Assembly (NCBI GenBank): GCA_964007475.1
Contig: OZ023275.1
Coordinates: 26,621,052 to 26,685,051, forward strand
DNA from: Hybos culiciformis
Taxonomy: Eukaryota; Arthropoda; Insecta; Diptera; Hybotidae
Length of the DNA stretch: 64,000 nt
Direction of reading: 5' to 3'
The position numbers and the translations under genes were made by a program. Position 1 is the first letter of the stretch. Each line of letters begins with the position of its first letter. The notes below the pieces were generated by a model. It was not told the DNA's origin. It ran no database searches and saw nothing but the letters and a program-made list of their open reading frames with translations. Positions 25,946-39,249 of the stretch are shown one piece after another.

Positions 25946-28539
25946 GTATGTTTTATTTTATTTGCATATGCATACATACAATTATTTTATTATAATAAAT
26001 CATAATTATCACAACATAATCATAATCATAAATTCATATTTCATCAATTCATATTATACGGTATTAACAAATTAAAATAGCAATTGCATGTGGCTTTCAT
26101 TTTGCCTGGGAGTTTTTCTAACCTAATATTATATGAGCTCGTTAAAGCAGGAAAATTAAAGCATTCTACAATAAATGATAAAACTATTAATGACCATGAA
26201 CTTTAAATTCAAATGTATAATGTACGTACGTGTGTGTGTGTACCTGTATAATAGTGGATATTAAGGAAATGCATATATTTTTTTAATTTTTACTATTTTA
26301 CTTATAAGAAAATATATAATATATTTGCTGAATTTCTTTCCAAGTAGTTCTTCAAACTACTTTCTTAAACCCTTTCAACCTAGTATTTTAATTAATGACA
26401 TGAAAAAAACAATCTCTTCAAACATAATTTCTCGTCGGGATTTGAAGCCTGAAAAAAGCTATAGAAAACTATAAATTTTGGTGATATGATTATGGATATG
26501 GGAATAATACTATGAATAATATTTTGAAATAAATTATTTTCTTTTTAGTTATTTCCGTTCATTAAATTAGATTTATGTTCATAAGTACGCCCAGGATCTG
26601 GCCTAAAACTTAACTGTTTGATAATTTAGCCAAGTTGGTAAATGGACATTTTAGTAATTTTATAATAAGTATGTGTAGTGTATGTACGTTTTTTTTATTA
26701 TTACAAATTTGAATAAATCTCAAAAATGAAGCTTATTCATTTGTCGAATATTATTTTTTTCATTTTCATTCTTTAATCCTATATTTTATATTCACTGAAT
26801 AAATCCTAAATTAAGAAAATATTTATTCTGTATATTTAAGTCCTTCTTAAAACTATTTTATTTCAAATTCAATTTCAATTAAAATACAAACTCATAATAA
26901 ATATTTATTTTCCTTTGTACATAATAAAATTAAATTATTTTTAAAATTTTTTTTGACAATATTTGTGTTCTAAAACAATATTTGTGTTCTAATATTCTAC
27001 AAAACTATGTGCACATTTAACAATTAGTCGATATAACATAACATTTAAATAATATTTCTTTCTTCCACAAAGACTACAAACTTTTTAACATACTTAAGTT
27101 TATTGTTTATAAATTTTAAAGAACAAATTAGAAAACACATATAATATTCCTGCACAATATTTGTGCATATATTACATATGTGTACAAACCATGTGAAGAT
27201 GAACATAATTTTCAAACATAAATATTTAATTATATCAAATCATTTAAAATTTTTAATTACTTATTTTTTATTTCTGATGGAAAAATAAAAATTCATAAAA
27301 TTGGTAAAATTAATCAATTAGATACATTTATCAAAATTTTGAACAAATGATCAAATTTATTCAGTTGTTTTGATCAATATTCAAAATTGCTCTTTGCAAT
27401 TATGTTATTTTCTTCTTTGAATTTAATTTGATTTTATCAATTATTAATTTCACTTATTCCACACTTCATTATATGTTAGATACTAATTTAAAGACTATGA
27501 TATTATTCTAATACATATAATATATATTAATAATTAAACATACAATATTAGGTATTCATTTAACAGATAAAATAACTAACTCTATATTGTATTTAAAAAA
27601 TATTATTTCTATTCGAATAAGAAACATTTGAAAAATTAAAAAAAAATCTTTTTTAGGCTTATAATCACACATCAAAGTAACTTGGATTTTATCAGATAAT
27701 GTGACAAATAATTTAGTCTTATGTTTTATTATGTTTGTAGATAGTTAAGATTATTTAAATTATTCTGTGCCTCATTTATTTATAATTTTTTATGTTTCAC
27801 AAAAAATATGTATGTACAACATTCTGTAATGATTTTTATTTTATAATTATACATATAGTTGAATAAATCCGTAAATTATGATGATTAAGTTTGTGATCAA
27901 AAGAATTTTATTTTTAGAATTATTATTTTAAGCTTTTTTGTTTCTCAATTTATTGTTAGGAGTGTTCAAGTAGTTAGCATAAGTAAGTAAGTAATTTGTG
28001 TAAAAAAATATAATTTTAAATTGTGAAAGTCATATTAAATAGGCACGCCAAAGTTTTGGACAGTTGACTCATTGTAAAATTAAAGTTGTGTTTTTGTCTA
28101 TTGAACATCTTACAATAAGTTGATGAATATAAATATCGCAAGAAACAAAATAAAGTATGTAGTTATATTATTGTTTTTATGAAAAAAATTATGTTTTTTA
28201 ATTGAATCTCTTAAATCAAATTTTGGAATTATTTTTAATAAATTTAAAGTAAATGTTAACTCTCTAAATCTAAATGATTAATTTTTTCATTCTTGTTATT
28301 TATTTAGTTCAACCAAAATTTTGTTTTTATTAAATTCCAACAACCTCAGAAATGTGTGAAAGTACTGAAATTCTTCAGCAATTATAAATATCTTTTCTGA
28401 TAAAAATATTTAAAAAATGTACTATAATAATAAAGTATATAATTATAAATCTTTTAAAACAAAAACAAAAATGTTACAAAATTTAATTATATTTGGTATT
28501 AATTTTAACTTTATGTTGACCCATTCCAGATATAATATT

Positions 28540-28601
<62 letters not shown>

Positions 28602-31108
28602 ATATATATTTATAATAATAATTCACAGAATTAAACTTTTTCGTTTTATTAATAAATTCATGTTCTAAGTTTGTTTTACCCCATTACATAATTCAGTTTT
28701 CTTTATACAGATTTCATTTTCCCAAGAAAGATTAATTTTGGCCAGATTTTTATTTAATTTTAAGATTTTTTTTTATTATCAAATTAAAAAGTTTTCACAA
28801 TGCAGACATATTTTTATAAAATTAATTGATGTTGTTAAGCTTATTTTTTGTATACTGTGGTAGATTTGGTTAGGATGTTAGACAGTTAAAACCAACTATC
28901 ATTAGATGACAAAAATTAGTATTGTGAATGGATGCAAGAATTCTTAAATTCATATTCAGATTCAGAAATTTTGCAACAAGTAGGTTGATAAGGTTTTTTA
29001 AACAATAAAGTCAAAGTTAAATCTCTTCGCTCATTTACCAATATGATTATATTATTGATTTCGATTTTTGATTCAGATCTTCATTAACTAATTGATGTAA
29101 GCGCAATATTCCATAATTTGAAACAAGACTTTGAAATTTCGAAATTCTAAAAATAATAATTTAAATTCAGACCAGAGTGAAGTAAATGAGAAATAATTTG
29201 AAAATTGAAAGATGCGTGCGGAGAATTCGGCGAACAACAATTAGAATTTCTCAAACCAACCATAACGAAATTCAATTTAATATTGAAAAAGAAAAATTAT
29301 TTTATTGGAAAGGAGCTTAAATATAATTAAATATAATTTGCATAATTTGCATATTAAATATAATTTGCATAGTTTTATTTTTATTTTTAATATTTCAGGA
29401 ATTTGCTTCTGTGATGGATGGATATGAAAAATAAAAAATAAAAAACAATGTTGATTGAAAATTTTTAAATTCAACGTCTTACTGAAATGACACAAAATAG
29501 ATGAACTTTTTATTTAATTTTATAATATAGTATATAATCTTGCTCCATTGAAGAAAAATCACTTAAAAATTGCATTCTTTTTGCTTCCTTTATATAAAAC
29601 GATGTAATTAATTTTTACTCTTAATTAAAAATTTAAAATATTATAAAGCTTGTTAAGAACTTGTGACAAAAAAGAATCACTGAAAAACTTTTCCTTTGTT
29701 ATAGTTTTTTTTTTTTTTTAAATAATGCCACGGCTTTTCTTTTCTTTTCTCAAGGCTATTAAAAATGTAAATTAACTTTGGATACCTATGTGTATATGTA
29801 TAAAATGTGAAAAAAAGATTTTTCTTTATATTGAATCATTAGTTCTTCCAATTAAGACAAATGGACCTCTTATAAATAGTGTTAAGACATAATAAAATTA
29901 CAATATTTCGCGACCAATGAAGTTTTTTTTTTTCTTTGCAAAACTTAGTCTAAAAAATGTATGTAATTTTTGTTTCAGTATGCTAATGAAATGTAAATTT
30001 ATTGTGTTTTCCTTAACAATTAATTTAGATGCAAATTAGTTGAAAAAAAAATTTTTTTTCTGAAATATTATGTAATTATTATTTCTTTATTTCAGTTTCA
30101 TTTATTTGACTTAAAAATGGAATTAAAAAGTAATTAACATAAAAAAATGAATATTTATTTTTTAAGAAAAAACTGGCACTGGGAGGGCTTAATCTTTTCA
30201 TTAATAGTTTATATATAGTACTAAAGTAAAAGTATAATATACATTTATTTATATGCTGAACAAAAATATCATAATAATTGATTGAAGCTTTGAAGATTCA
30301 TCACCAGCATTTTTAATTATTAAAAATTTATTTATTGGATTATTTTCAATCTAACTGACAACTTCATCTCCTTATCATTTTCCTCTATATACATTATTCG
30401 TACATAATACGTATGTATAATCATCAAAAATTTCATAATATATATACTATACATACATAATATATATATTTTTTTCTATCAAATTAGAAATAAAAAGTTT
30501 TTTTTTTCTCTGACGCCGGTATAGAAAATTAACCCTTTTAGCCTTAAAATAACCCTATTATTATGTTTTTATTATTTTATTTCATTCAACCTTTTTGAAC
30601 TTATATAAATATTTTTGAATATAAAGAAAAATGTAAGAGAGTATAATATTTTTACAATTGAATAAATTTTGAATAATTTATTATAAATATAAAAATGGAA
30701 AAAGTTTTATAATACATTTTAAAGAAAAATTTAAATATCAATTGATAGAAAAAAAGAAAAATAAGAAAACAGAAAAACATTTTTTTTTTGTTATACTTGA
30801 GGATTATATTTTAATCGAAAAAGTGATAAAAAAGGATGAAAAAAATCTTAGTGCTTAATTTTTATGAAATAAAAAGGTACATCAAGTTTTCTTGTTTTGA
30901 AAGAAAAAGTTCTTGAAAAAATGAAAAACAATTTAAAAAATATAAAAAGTTTTTTTTTTGGTTTTTTTTTTGGTTTTTTTTTATTTTTCGAATAAAAAAA
31001 CAAAACAACAAACGCAAAAAAATAATTTAAACATTAAAAAAATTAAAAAATTAGTATCAACTTAATAGTATTTAACTTTAATTATGACATTTCTATAATA
31101 ATTGAATA
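25946..31108. other. Probable 3' intron/downstream region of the ankyrin gene
   Basis: No strong coding exon recognised. Two acceptors open short phase-compatible frames that could be a terminal exon: one at 26547-26548 (eight or so codons to TAG) and one at 27655-27656 with a good pyrimidine tract (14 codons to TAA at 27697-27699). Neither can be chosen without transcript data. The rest is A+T-rich and repetitive. Confidence 0.35.
28544..28598. repeat. (AT)n microsatellite
   Basis: About 27 uninterrupted AT units. An open frame running into it merely encodes IYIYIY and is not a gene. Confidence 0.95.
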
Positions 31109-31110
31109 TA

Positions 31111-31364
31111 TCGCCTGCAGAGAAATGAAACAACGTATGACATTTATACGTCATTATTTGACAATAGCACGATTCCTCGTACTCGATTTTATAAGTACAA
31201 CTATTTTGCAATATTCTTAATGTTGATTAAAATGTGTTTTTTAGATGAAAATTGTACGCTACTTGATATTTTTTCATACGTTTTTTTTAATTTTCAAATC
31301 TTTAAATTCAAATTACTCGAAACTATACTTTTCATTATACGTTGTTTCATTTCTTAGCAGGCGA
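31111..31364. mobile_element. MITE, TA-inserting (Tc1/mariner-type), family A copy 1
   Basis: Left end TCGCCTGCAGAGAAATGAAA and right end reading, reversed, TCGCCTGCTAAGAAATGAAA; the match continues through CAACGTAT, about 28 bp with two mismatches. Flanked by TA on both sides (31109-31110, 31365-31366). Length 254 bp, no coding capacity. A second copy in opposite orientation lies at 37444-37702; the two share internal sequence as well, including the CGAGGAATCG / CGATTCCTCG block. Confidence 0.88.
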
Positions 31365-31366
31365 TA

Positions 31367-34300
31367 TGATGAAGATATTTTGAACAATTCATTCTTCTGG
31401 ATTTTTAATGAGTAAAAGCACGTGATTATCTGCAAAGCTTTATGTTAATAATACCACAAAAATTCGTACTAAAATATTAATTGAATTTTTTTTTTTTGAA
31501 ATCTTAAAGAAAAATTATCTGAAAAGGCTTTAAAGTAACATAAAAAAAAATACAACTTTTTTTTTTGATAAAAATAGAACCACAAAATTACATAAACGGA
31601 AAATCAGCTTATTTATTAAAAAATGGAATAAATTGATAATACATACATAAAAAATACTTATAAATAATTGATTTGGATATTGGAAGGAATATTGTTTAAA
31701 ATCTGTTTAGATTTTATAGAATTACAAGAATTCTTTAAAGTTTCTTTTCTTTTAAGCTTTATAAATAACCATCTCAATTGAATCTGAATGTTTTGCGATA
31801 TCATTCTATCGAATCATAAGTAGTATTTTACTTCACTTTCACATATAAAGGATTAATATTAATAAAAAAAAAACTTAAGTAAGAGAAATAATTTTTTTTT
31901 ATATATTTATATACATTTATGTTGAAGTCGAACTATATTATTTTAATTATTAATAATTAAAAACACAAAAAAATACTGCTATTAAATACATTATATTTGA
32001 TTTCATTTTTTTTTTTGTTTGAAAATTTCTTAAGGACTATTTTCTTTATTTTTCTTATTGCGATTTTTTTTTGTTTTGTTTCCATATTTAAGGATGATTG
32101 ACTTTTAAAAGGTTATTCAGACTTAAACATATTTTGTTTTGAAATTTTTCAAAATGATTTTTTTTTTTATGTAATCCTAAAATTTATTTATTCTATTTAT
32201 AATCATACATAACCTTGTGTAGTATCTATCCATAGTATATAAAAGAATTTCTGTATGGAAATTCTAAAAAAAATAAAATACAAAAATGTAAGTTCATCGG
32301 CCAAGATCTTTTTAACGGCTCACGGTCAGAAATTTTATTTTTTTTATTTTTTGAAATTACATCAAATAGCTAAGTGCCTCTTTAAAATGTAATTTAAAGG
32401 ATTTACAGAATTGAGAACAGAATGAATAAAAAAAACATGATAAAATAAAGAAATAAAAAAATAAAATATATTTCAAATTTTATGAAAGTATTTAATGTAT
32501 GTAATGTATTTTAGGATTTTTCTCTATTTTAAAAGGATGGCAGCTAGGATAATTTGTTTTCTTTTTGTTTTTTTTCTTCTTTCTTGAAATCAAAATCTTA
32601 CAATTTTTTTTTTTTTTTTTGTACCAGCAGAAGAAAACATAAGTATATAATCCTTTTTTTTTTTTTTTTTGTCTGATTCTGTTTTTCCCAAAAATAATAA
32701 TAATAATAATAATGAAAAAAGAAAAGAAAAGAATAACAAGCAGAAAAAGAAAAAATTAAAATAGCAACAAGTTTTTTATTACTTGGTTCAAAAGGATTTA
32801 AAAAGTTTCTACTCAAAAAAAAGAATAATTTTTTTTTCTCTTCTACTTCTACTACGGATTGTTTTCCAAACAGTTTAATTTGTAATTTGTGCCAAGAGTG
32901 AAAAATTAGATTTTCATCCAAAAGGATAGATTTAAATTATTTTAGGCGAGAAGAAAAAAAATTTTTGTTTTTTAAATATATTTTCAATTAGAAAATCTGA
33001 TCATGGAATTGGTTTTGCAATACTGGCTTAATTATTTTTTAAAAGGCCCTAACTTTCGTTTTAATATTTCGAGTAAAACAGTATTATTTGAAAATTATTT
33101 GTATATAAGCTCATAGGAGTTTTAAAATAGATAAAAGAAAATCCAGAGATTTGAAAAAAAAAAAAAACGATTTTAGATTATAGTTAGAGCTTTTTAACAA
33201 ATAATAATTGTTGATAAACTTGAACAAAATAATTGCTGATAAACTTGAACAATATAGTGTTTATCTTAAACATTATATCAGGAATCAAATAAATTTTTTA
33301 ATGAATCAAAGTGCAAAATTTTATAAAGGTGATATTTCAAATCTATTTTCCTTCTGTTTTATTCTTATTTTACTCTCCAATTTTGTACAATAAAAATAAA
33401 AAAAAATATTTTCCATTATTCTAAATAAAGTTTGACATCTTTTTGGCATTTCATTTATTTTGCTCCCAGGTATGTAAACTTGATAATCAATAATAATCTT
33501 CTCTTAATTATATTATGAAACTTTTTTCTTGTAAAAAAAAAACAAAATTTTACATCTAAAAATTTATTATACAATAAGGAGACAATTTCCGATTTAAATT
33601 TTTTATTCTCAAGTAAGTACATAATATGAATTAAATTTTTATTTTCCTTTAAAAATATTTCAATATCAAGAAATGTATATTTTATATTATATGATAACAA
33701 CATTCATCACTCAACAATATCTTTATAATAAAAAAAAAAATAAAATAAAAAATCAACACTAAACAAATTTTCATCTGTAATTTGATTTATATATATTGCC
33801 TGCTGAAAAACACATAATTTAAGGTTGAAATTTAACCTGATATGATGGTTTTATGCGGGAATTTATTTTTGTCGGTATGTTTATTTATTTTATTTATTTA
33901 TTTTTATTTTGTTGTTAAAAAGTTTTCAGTATATGAATTTAGGTGTTGTAAAGAAATAGGAAAAAAAAAAACAAAACAAATTGGAATTGTATATCATCTT
34001 TAAAAAACCCTATTTTTCTTCATTTTTTTTAAAGGTTTATAGGCTATAAAACCATTGGAGCAATATTGCAGCTTTGATGATATAAAATTTATGACATCAT
34101 TATCATAAACAAAAAAACTTTTTTTTTTGTTATAGAAAAAGAAAGGTAAGCTAAATCATGATAAGTTATAGGAAGGTAAGATAGAGCGAGTATTATGGTC
34201 AGTATTATGGTCAGTATTATGGTTTTTATGATAGCAAAATATGATGTAAAGAAATTATTATATAGATTTGAAAACCGATAATTTGCTCACTTCAAATTAT

Positions 34301-35868
34301 TTTGTTTCATGTTGTTTTTCCCATTAAATGCATCAGTTAATAGATTCTTAAATTTAGCTTTTTGCTTAAAAAAATTCCGTACATAATGTTGAAGAAAAAC
34401 TAAAAGACAACTTACTACAATAAAAGGAAAATTAATGTTATGATGATGCAAATGTTATTGTTTTTTTTTAATTATATACTTTTTCTCTTTTCTTTTTGTG
34501 TTTTGTTTTTCTCTATCAATGAATAAATAAAATCATTTAATATTATTATATTGCTTTTTCTTATTACCATAAGCACATAATGTCCTTTTTCAAATGTCAG
34601 GAACATATATATTATTTCTTTTTCCTACATACCTTGTCCGACATTTTTTTTTCGTAAATCAAATATTAAGATATTAAAGGTCAAGAGCAAAATATATAGA
34701 TTATATTTTATATTTAAAAAATTATTTATATTAAAAAATTTATAGGTGTAATATTAAGTCTTGCTTGAATGACAATTAGACATTAATTGACATTAGATGT
34801 GCTTATTATGTTTGGTATATAAAATTAAAGGTATTATAATATTAGAGATTTGACATTGATGTGGATTAATGTGAGCCACCTTTCCTTGACGAGAAATTTT
34901 TACATATTTTGCGGGATTTATTGATTTTTATTATATATTGATAAATCATTGTCACTTATAAGAAAATTAAAATAATAAATAAATAAGAGTAAGAAACTCA
35001 GATGTTAGTGCTCTTTAGCTTAATAAGTTTTCCTGGAATTATATTACATCAAAAGTTTTGTAAAATAAAAAATAAAAATACAAGAAAATGTTTGGTAATA
35101 TAAAGTAGTAACTATGTATGTATTATATATAAAAAATTATTTCACATATATACACCATACATAAAAATATTTTTGTCACCAAAAAATTCCATAAGTCGAT
35201 TTGACGAACTAACATCACGATCACATCATTATAAAATAAAACTATATTTAATCTTTATTAACTACAATTTAACTAAAACCTTTTCTTATAGAGCTTAAAA
35301 ATTTGTTTAAAATTTTAAATATGAAAAGAAATAATATAAAATTAGAGAACCATTCTGATTATAAATGTATGTACCTAGAGCTTAGCAGCACTATAATAAT
35401 GAATATAAATACTGGAAACCATATTTTATATATATCCAAATCAAAGAAAAATGTAAAGTACATAAATGCATGTATTTGAAAATAGTTTAAGCATTCTTCA
35501 GATTTACATTTATATTATTTTTTATTAATTTTTAAGTTAGGAGATACGAAACTTTTACACACCAAAATAAATGTTAATACGATGTACAAATGTAAATGGT
35601 TTTGAAGCAAAAAGATAAATTGTTTTTGCATTATATTTAAAATAAATAAGTTTTTCATATTCAGAACTTCATAAATTATTTGCAAATATTTTCCATATAC
35701 ACAATGGTAAAAAGGTTTCACTTTGAACTTATTTACAAATATGAAAAATAAAAGAAAAAATATTAATAATTCTATTTACTTTCAGTTTTTTTTCAGAAGT
35801 CTATTTGAAGTCAGACTTTTTTCATCCAAGAAATAAAAAATTTTAATTTGAAATAATATAGAATTTAT
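31367..35868. other. Intergenic, low-complexity
   Basis: Long A/T runs with no recognisable gene or RNA. A two-copy 25-bp tandem duplication lies at 33206-33255. A short AAT microsatellite lies near 32695-32713. Confidence 0.55.
33206..33255. repeat. Tandem duplication, 2 x 25 bp
   Basis: 33206-33230 and 33231-33255 share AATTG(T/C)TGATAAACTTGAAC, differing at one position there and at two near the end of the unit. A simple slippage product. Confidence 0.85.
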
Positions 35869-35997
35869 CTATATAAAATTGAAAGTCTGTTTTAACTTAC
35901 AAACTTCTGAGCCAACAAACCCATTTAGGAGTAATTGTACCATTTGAAAGGTTATTTGCGGTAGCCGGTTTAAGGTTGGTTTTCAATGACATCGACT
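35869..35997 (+). mobile_element. Possible Helitron-like 5' fragment
   Basis: The sequence opens TCTATATAAAATTGAAAGTC and continues with a CTTCTGAGCCAACAAACCCA segment, GC-richer than its surroundings. TCTATATAAAA-type starts recur at insect Helitron 5' ends. I see no matching 3' hairpin plus CTRR end, so this is a tentative fragment call from recollection of the family's appearance. Confidence 0.25.
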
Positions 35998-36779
35998 ACT
36001 TTCGGCGCTGGAAAACTTTTTAGACTTTTTTTTTCAACATTTTAAACCTTTTTTGAATTCGAATTTTTTTGTATAAACGATGTTTATTATTAAGAGATTA
36101 ATGTTTTTAAATCAAAACTTCAATGGCATATTGACTCTTCACAATTCAAAACATTCCTATCAACAGACACTAATAACAGACACATTGTTTTGTTTAAGTA
36201 TATGAACTATTTTAAAATAATACTTATTAAATTAATTTTTTTTTCTGTATTTCAATGATTTCTATGGAAAATAATATATTAAATTAAAAAAAATAAATAT
36301 TCGTCATAAGAAATTTTATTAAATTTATATTGTAATACGCTCATTGCTCAATTTCAAAAAAAAAAAATACCTTTTTTTCATCGGAAAAACATAAATAAAG
36401 TACATCATTACTTGTATAACTTTTTTTAACATTAAAATAATTTTCAAATTTATTATTCATATTTTATTATTGTATCATGCTGTATATTTTTTAGAGGAAT
36501 CCTTTCATATTATGAAAAGGATTGATACCAAAAGCACATACATACATATGAGAAAAAAAAAACCTTATTTGTTACATCCTCCTACAAAATAATAAGCATA
36601 ATGTAGATAAGGTACACAAAAAAAATAAAATTCAAATTAGATACTTTGTTTATTGAAAGTAAATTAAGTATCTTGGAACATTATATTTTATATCATTGAA
36701 AAAAAGAAAATTTTATAATAAAACCCTATTACAATTATAATCCTATTAGAATTTATAATTCTTCTTTCAAAAAAACAAA

Positions 36780-36809
36780 ATCAGACACATATGATTTACT
36801 GTGTCTGAT
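36780..36809. repeat. Perfect 10-bp stem hairpin
   Basis: ATCAGACACA and TGTGTCTGAT pair around a ten-base loop. Isolated in intergenic A+T-rich DNA; could be a bidirectional terminator-like or transposon-end relic. Function unknown. Confidence 0.5.
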
Positions 36810-37443
36810 AGAAAATTTAATCCTTATAAGGACAAGGTCAATTTAATTCAAATAATGAAGATTTTACCTACAAACAATGTACTTACGTATATTATTAAAT
36901 CGTAATAGAAAAGAAGTGAGAAAAATTAAGCAATATAAAAATTTCACATTTGCATGGTTGATTGGAATATGTATTCCAAAACTCGCTGTAAAGTAATACA
37001 TAATTAAATAATCTTATTCTCAAATATTAACTATTTCAATGAATTTTTCAATGAATTTGCGAAATGAAGAATAGGAGCTTCGAACAAGTCTCATTGTATA
37101 AAAACATAAAAATATAATTAAGTGATATCTTTGCTTCGACAATTAAAAAAAAAAAAAAACAGATCTGTAACTAACTCTGGGCGAGTTTTAAATCATTAAA
37201 AGCAATACAATAGAGGGATAAAATTAGTTTTGATATAAATCTTTAGTAGGTTTATAAAACAGAATTATTAAGAATTTTTTTTCGTTCAACTATTGATTGG
37301 TATTCGTAATGAATGGTATAATTCAGATTGATTTTGATAACAATTTTAATAATGATTGTTACTTTTCAATTTGTTATTCTTAACGACTCATGTACGAAAA
37401 TAAAATACATATGGGAAAAAATTAAAATAATAGGAGTATTATA

Positions 37444-37702
37444 TCGTCTGGTGAGAAATGAAACAACGTATAATAATAAGTATAGTTTCGAGTAATTTGA
37501 ATTTAAAGATTTGAAAATTAAAAAAAACGTATTAAAAAATATCAAGTAGCGTACAATTTTCATCTAAAAAACACATTTTAATCAATATTAAGAATATTGC
37601 AAAGTAGTTGTACTTATAAAATCAAGTACGAGGAATCGAATGGTGCTATTGTCAAATAATGGCGAATAAATGTCATACGTTGTTTCATTTCTGAGCAGAC
37701 GA
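37444..37702. mobile_element. MITE, TA-inserting (Tc1/mariner-type), family A copy 2, inverted relative to copy 1
   Basis: Left end TCGTCTGGTGAGAAATGAAA, right end reversed TCGTCTGCTCAGAAATGAAA, followed by CAACGTAT on both sides. TA flanks at 37442-37443 and 37703-37704. Length 259 bp. The interior is the reverse complement of copy 1 with scattered differences. It ends 67 bp before the LTR retrotransposon. Confidence 0.88.
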
Positions 37703-37769
37703 TATTTAGTATAATATTTATTATATTGTATTCATTGTATATGTACATTTTTTAGGTAGTAGAATATAT

Positions 37770-38478
37770 TGTAAAGGAAAAAATTTGTTTTTTATTTAAC
37801 GGAAAGTTTCTATTGACTTTCTTCTTTATGGTTATTTATCTTATGATGGATCATGGGTTGGACATCTATGTTGTCCAAGACATCTAAGGCCTATTGAATT
37901 CCCTAATCCATAATGACCACTAGCATGTCATTATGGAGATCCTATTGTCTAGGCTGTATTCAGCCGTATGTCCTATTAGAGCGGGACGCGCTTTCGTTTT
38001 GGCTTAAGAGCCGGATATTCCATTTTTAGCTTGGAACAGCTTGGTATATTTGATAGGCTTACCAAGCCTTGTTATCCGTATTATATTGCTCGGAAAGCTA
38101 TCTTACCTGTATTGTATAGCTCAGGGAAGCCGTTTAATAAAAGTGAGATATCTATTTGAGATCAAATTTCAATCTGGATTTTATTCTAAAAACTTATCAT
38201 ATTTATACAAAATCTTATATACTAAAAATTCTTAAATTCTATATACAATTTATCTACATAATAATAAATTTTTATATACAATATTATTTACTAATATCAG
38301 ATTCATACCAAATTATTATTTTTATTATTTTGACTTATTAATTAGTGATTGGTCACCCAATCAAATTTATTATAATTTACCGTAATCTTAATTCTATATT
38401 ATTTTAGGGTTCAACAAGATTTTAATAATTTTATCAATTTAGTTTTATTTTAATTTTGGTAATGATAATATCATTACA
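37770..38478 (-). repeat. 3' LTR of the minus-strand retrotransposon
   Basis: Read on the minus strand it runs from TGTAATGATATTATC to CCTTTACA. A perfect 9-bp hairpin, CCATAATGA / TCATTATGG with an 11-base loop, lies at 37908-37936 and recurs in the other LTR. Open frames within it are duplicated in both LTRs and are not genes. Confidence 0.93.
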
Positions 38479-38491
38479 TCCTTTCCCTTTT
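38479..38491 (-). promoter_or_regulatory. Polypurine tract (PPT)
   Basis: On the minus strand the 13 bases AAAAGGGAAAGGA immediately precede the TG start of the 3' LTR. In LTR elements this purine run resists RNase H and primes plus-strand DNA synthesis. Confidence 0.85.
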
Positions 38492-38555
38492 AGAAAAAAA
38501 AATTTTATGATTTTTTAGGAAATAAGAAAATTTTTATATTTTTAAAATTTTTTTT

Positions 38556-38764
38556 GAATTTGAATTTGTGGTGTTTGTTACAAATAATAATTAATGTTAA
38601 TGTTATTTTTTGAATTTGAATTTGTGGTGTTTGTTACAAATAATAATTAATGTTAATGTTATTTTTTGAATTTGAATTTGTGGTGTTTGTTACAAATAAT
38701 AATTAATGTTAATGTTATTTTTTGAATTTGAATTTGTGGTGTTTGTTACAAATAATAATTAATG
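38556..38764. repeat. 56-bp tandem repeat, four copies, inside the LTR element
   Basis: Units start at 38556, 38612, 38668 and 38724 with GAATTTGAATTTGTGGTGTT. Copies 1-3 look identical; copy 4 diverges after its first ~41 bases. Lies between the 3' LTR/PPT and the protease relic. Likely recent expansion. Confidence 0.92.
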
Positions 38765-39147
38765 TTACGATTGAAACTTTTTTTTTTGTAATTGAATCTT
38801 ATTATTTTTATTTTATTTTTATAATTGTTCTTTTAATGAATGTTCCCTATTTTTTTTTTTTTTTGTTTAATTTGTGTATTATATCTCTGGTATATCAATT
38901 ATATAACTATTCCTAGAGTTATCTATTTACTCAGGACAAGTGTCTCATGGACATATAATTCAGTGCTAGTATCTCTAGTCGACTGATTTAGTTTGAATTA
39001 ATCATTAATCTCAAAACTAATTAATGCGGAGAATTTCATCTATTAGAAATCTCGGCCTAAATATTCCGTCAATTGGAAATTTCATCAATTGGGAATTTAT
39101 ACAATAATAAAAGAGTGCCTAATGACTCTTATTGCCAATATCCTAAA

Positions 39148-39249
39148 TTATTCATTCTTATTTTCAATAAATTTCGTAAATAGTTCATTGGTGACAGACT
39201 TATCTGTTCCAGTATCAATTATGAATTTTATTGGATAATGATGATTAAC
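39148..39249 (-). pseudogene. Retropepsin-like protease relic of the LTR element
   Basis: A 33-codon stop-to-stop frame on the minus strand contains YPIKFIIDTGTDKSVTNELF. The hydrophobic-IIDTG-x-x-S pattern is the active-site loop of retroviral-type aspartic proteases (DTG triplet at 39208-39216). Usual residues after DTG are A/S; here T. It is far too short for a working protease, and stops lie on both sides. It shows the element descends from a gag-pol-bearing ancestor transcribed on this strand. Confidence 0.65.

Noticed and set aside
38041..38341. Open frames of 64 and 61 codons, repeated exactly at 40357-40657
   Set aside because: They lie wholly inside the LTRs on the strand opposite to the element's sense and have no domain; duplication comes from the LTR pair.
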